The position numbers were made by a program, and so were the translations under genes. DNA of 7,248 bases, taken from Bacteroidales bacterium. GTDB taxonomy: Bacteria > Bacteroidota > Bacteroidia > Bacteroidales > UBA932. Every line of letters begins with the position of its first letter. Position 1 is the stretch's first letter. The stretch covers positions 1 through 7,248 of the forward strand of contig JAGDBY010000056.1 of assembly GCA_017958765.1 (NCBI GenBank), in the 5' to 3' direction. This document shows, piece by piece, positions 6,052 through 7,248 of this stretch. The notes below the pieces were generated by a model. It made no database searches and was not told where the DNA came from. It worked only from the letters and a program-made list of their open reading frames with translations.

Positions 6052-6927
6052 ATGTGTAATGCGTATCATACTCCGGTGTTACTCGAACAGAGTATCTCTT
6101 CGCTCTGCATTAAACCTGACGGAGTGTATGTAGATGCCACTTTCGGCGGCGGAGGACACAGCAGAGCCATTCTGGAGAGACTCGGGAGCAAGGGGAGGCT
6201 GATGGTGATGGATCAGGACGAGGAAGCGCTCGAGAATGTACCTAAGGACAAAAGGGTCATCGCGGTTCACTCCAACTTCAGGTTTATACACAATTACGTA
6301 AGATATCACGGCTTTGACGGCGCAGACGGGATTATCGCCGACCTCGGTGTGTCATCACACCAGTTCGACACTGAGCAGAGAGGGTTTTCATTCCGTTTCA
6401 ATTCCGAATTGGATATGAGAATGAACAGGCAGGCCGCCAAAGATGCAAAAACAATTATTAATAGTTACGAGAGGAACAGGCTCGAAGAGCTGTTCCGGGT
6501 TTATGGAGAGGTGTCGGACGCCCGTAGGGTTGCGGACCTTATCTGCACTGCGAGGGCGGTCTCTCCCATAAACACCACCGATGATTTGGGTAGAGCATTG
6601 AGCAGTGTTCTGCCCAAATTTGGAGAACACAAGTACTTGGCAAAAATCTACCAGGCCCTCCGGATAGAGGTCAACGACGAGATGGACGCGCTGGAGAGAT
6701 TTATGCCTCTTGCCATAAAATCACTGAAACCTGCGGGGATTATTTCGGTAATCACCTATCATTCCCTCGAGGACAGAATCGTAAAGAATGCCATTCGGGA
6801 CGGGGTCGCCGCAGGCATTCTCGAGAAAGTAAACAAGAAGCCCATTCTCCCTGAAGAAGCGGAGATTGCGGAGAACACCCGCGCCAGGAGCGCAAAACTG
6901 AGAGTAGCCCAGAAAAAGAAGAACTGA
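6052..6927 (+). CDS. rsmH: 16S rRNA (cytosine(1402)-N(4))-methyltransferase
   Basis: Methylates the N4 of C1402 in 16S rRNA, in the decoding centre of the small ribosomal subunit, using SAM (older name mraW). Its 291 residues are close to the normal length of about 300. Motifs are YHTPVLL (5-11), the SAM site DATFGGGGHS (28-37), DQDEEA (54-59), DLGVSSHQFD (97-106), GFSF...LDMRM (111-124), QALRIEVNDE (201-210) and YHSLEDR (236-242); all key segments are present. It lies between mraZ and the ftsL-like gene, the conserved dcw order. Its TGA stop shares one base with the next ATG (TGATG, 6925-6929), a classic sign of translational coupling. Confidence 0.97.
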   Translation: MCNAYHTPVLLEQSISSLCIKPDGVYVDATFGGGGHSRAILERLGSKGRLMVMDQDEEALENVPKDKRVIAVHSNFRFIHNYVRYHGFDGADGIIADLGVSSHQFDTEQRGFSFRFNSELDMRMNRQAAKDAKTIINSYERNRLEELFRVYGEVSDARRVADLICTARAVSPINTTDDLGRALSSVLPKFGEHKYLAKIYQALRIEVNDEMDALERFMPLAIKSLKPAGIISVITYHSLEDRIVKNAIRDGVAAGILEKVNKKPILPEEAEIAENTRARSAKLRVAQKKKN

Positions 6928-7248
6928 TGGTAGCAAAGTCAAGGAAAATCGTTCGCAGCGTAGTTGACGTGTTCAGCGGAGACGTCATCATCAAGAAGGG
7001 TTGGGACAAATACCTGTGGTTCATCATCTATCTGTTCGTGCTGATCATAATCTACATGATCTGGGGGCTGTTCGTAGAGGACAGAATGTCTCAGGTAAGA
7101 AAGAATGAAGCTGTGCTGAAAGAGCTCAGAATAGAATATTACCAGAAGGATTTGGAGCTTACCGGTCTCAATGAGAAGACCCGGATCGAGGAACTCCTTC
7201 TCAAGAACGGAAACAACAAACTGCACGCGCCTGAAGAGCCGCCGAAGA
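6927..7248 (+). CDS. ftsL: FtsL-like cell division protein, 5' part, truncated by the window edge
   Basis: Small bitopic divisome protein; FtsL works with FtsB and FtsQ to activate septal peptidoglycan synthesis. The window holds 107 codons and one extra base, open at the right edge; this is probably most of the gene. The layout fits Bacteroidota FtsL-like proteins: a cytoplasmic N-terminus of about 28 residues (MVAKSRKIVR, GWDKY), one membrane helix at about 29-50 (WFIIYLFVLIIIYMIWGLFV), then a charged periplasmic helix about 51-93 likely to form a coiled coil (VEDRMSQVRKNEAVLKEL, EYYQKDLELTGLNEKTRIEE). FtsL diverges strongly in sequence, so the call rests on topology and on position after rsmH. 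The ATG overlaps the rsmH stop (TGATG). Confidence 0.82.
   Translation, partial: MVAKSRKIVRSVVDVFSGDVIIKKGWDKYLWFIIYLFVLIIIYMIWGLFVEDRMSQVRKNEAVLKELRIEYYQKDLELTGLNEKTRIEELLLKNGNNKLHAPEEPPK

Overview
The window is an ordinary chromosomal segment of a Bacteroidota bacterium, most likely of the order Bacteroidales. The evidence is fourfold. All four intergenic promoters I can propose match the Bacteroidota -7 element TAnnTTTG, and no strong Shine-Dalgarno sites are visible. The MraZ and FtsL-like proteins have the Bacteroidota form. The mraZ-rsmH-ftsL order is the start of the division and cell wall (dcw) cluster. The M16 peptidase and the M23 lipoprotein are also of types common in this phylum. 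I cannot name the family or genus. Coding density is very high, and no RNA gene, mobile element, CRISPR array or phage gene is visible.

Layout: positions 1-2241 hold two genes on the minus strand, aspA (aspartate ammonia-lyase) followed by dnaX (clamp-loader gamma/tau subunit, cut by the left edge). A short divergent promoter region (about 2242-2366) separates them from two plus-strand genes: an M16 zinc peptidase (2367-3575) and a COMT-like O-methyltransferase (3582-4211). The O-methyltransferase converges on, and overlaps by 17 bp, a minus-strand MepM/Csd3-like M23 murein endopeptidase lipoprotein gene (4195-5466). A 128-bp divergent regulatory region (5467-5594) then precedes the plus-strand dcw operon start: mraZ, rsmH and an ftsL-like gene cut by the right edge. 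No other stretch lacks a gene for 100 bp or more.

How they fit together: MraZ (transcriptional regulator of dcw clusters), RsmH (16S rRNA methyltransferase) and the FtsL-like divisome protein are co-transcribed. The divergent M23 lipoprotein is also a cell-wall enzyme, so the 5467-5594 region may coordinate peptidoglycan hydrolysis with synthesis and division. The aspA-dnaX pair joins amino-acid/fumarate metabolism to replication by adjacency only.

I do not see a previously undescribed multi-gene system. The observations most worth checking are: a 10-bp phased repeat between the M23 gene and mraZ, with the same spacing as known MraZ operators; the absence of any ATG, GTG or TTG at the homology-supported start of aspA; two divergent -7 boxes only 20 bp apart; and an HxD in place of the usual HxH in the M23 active site.
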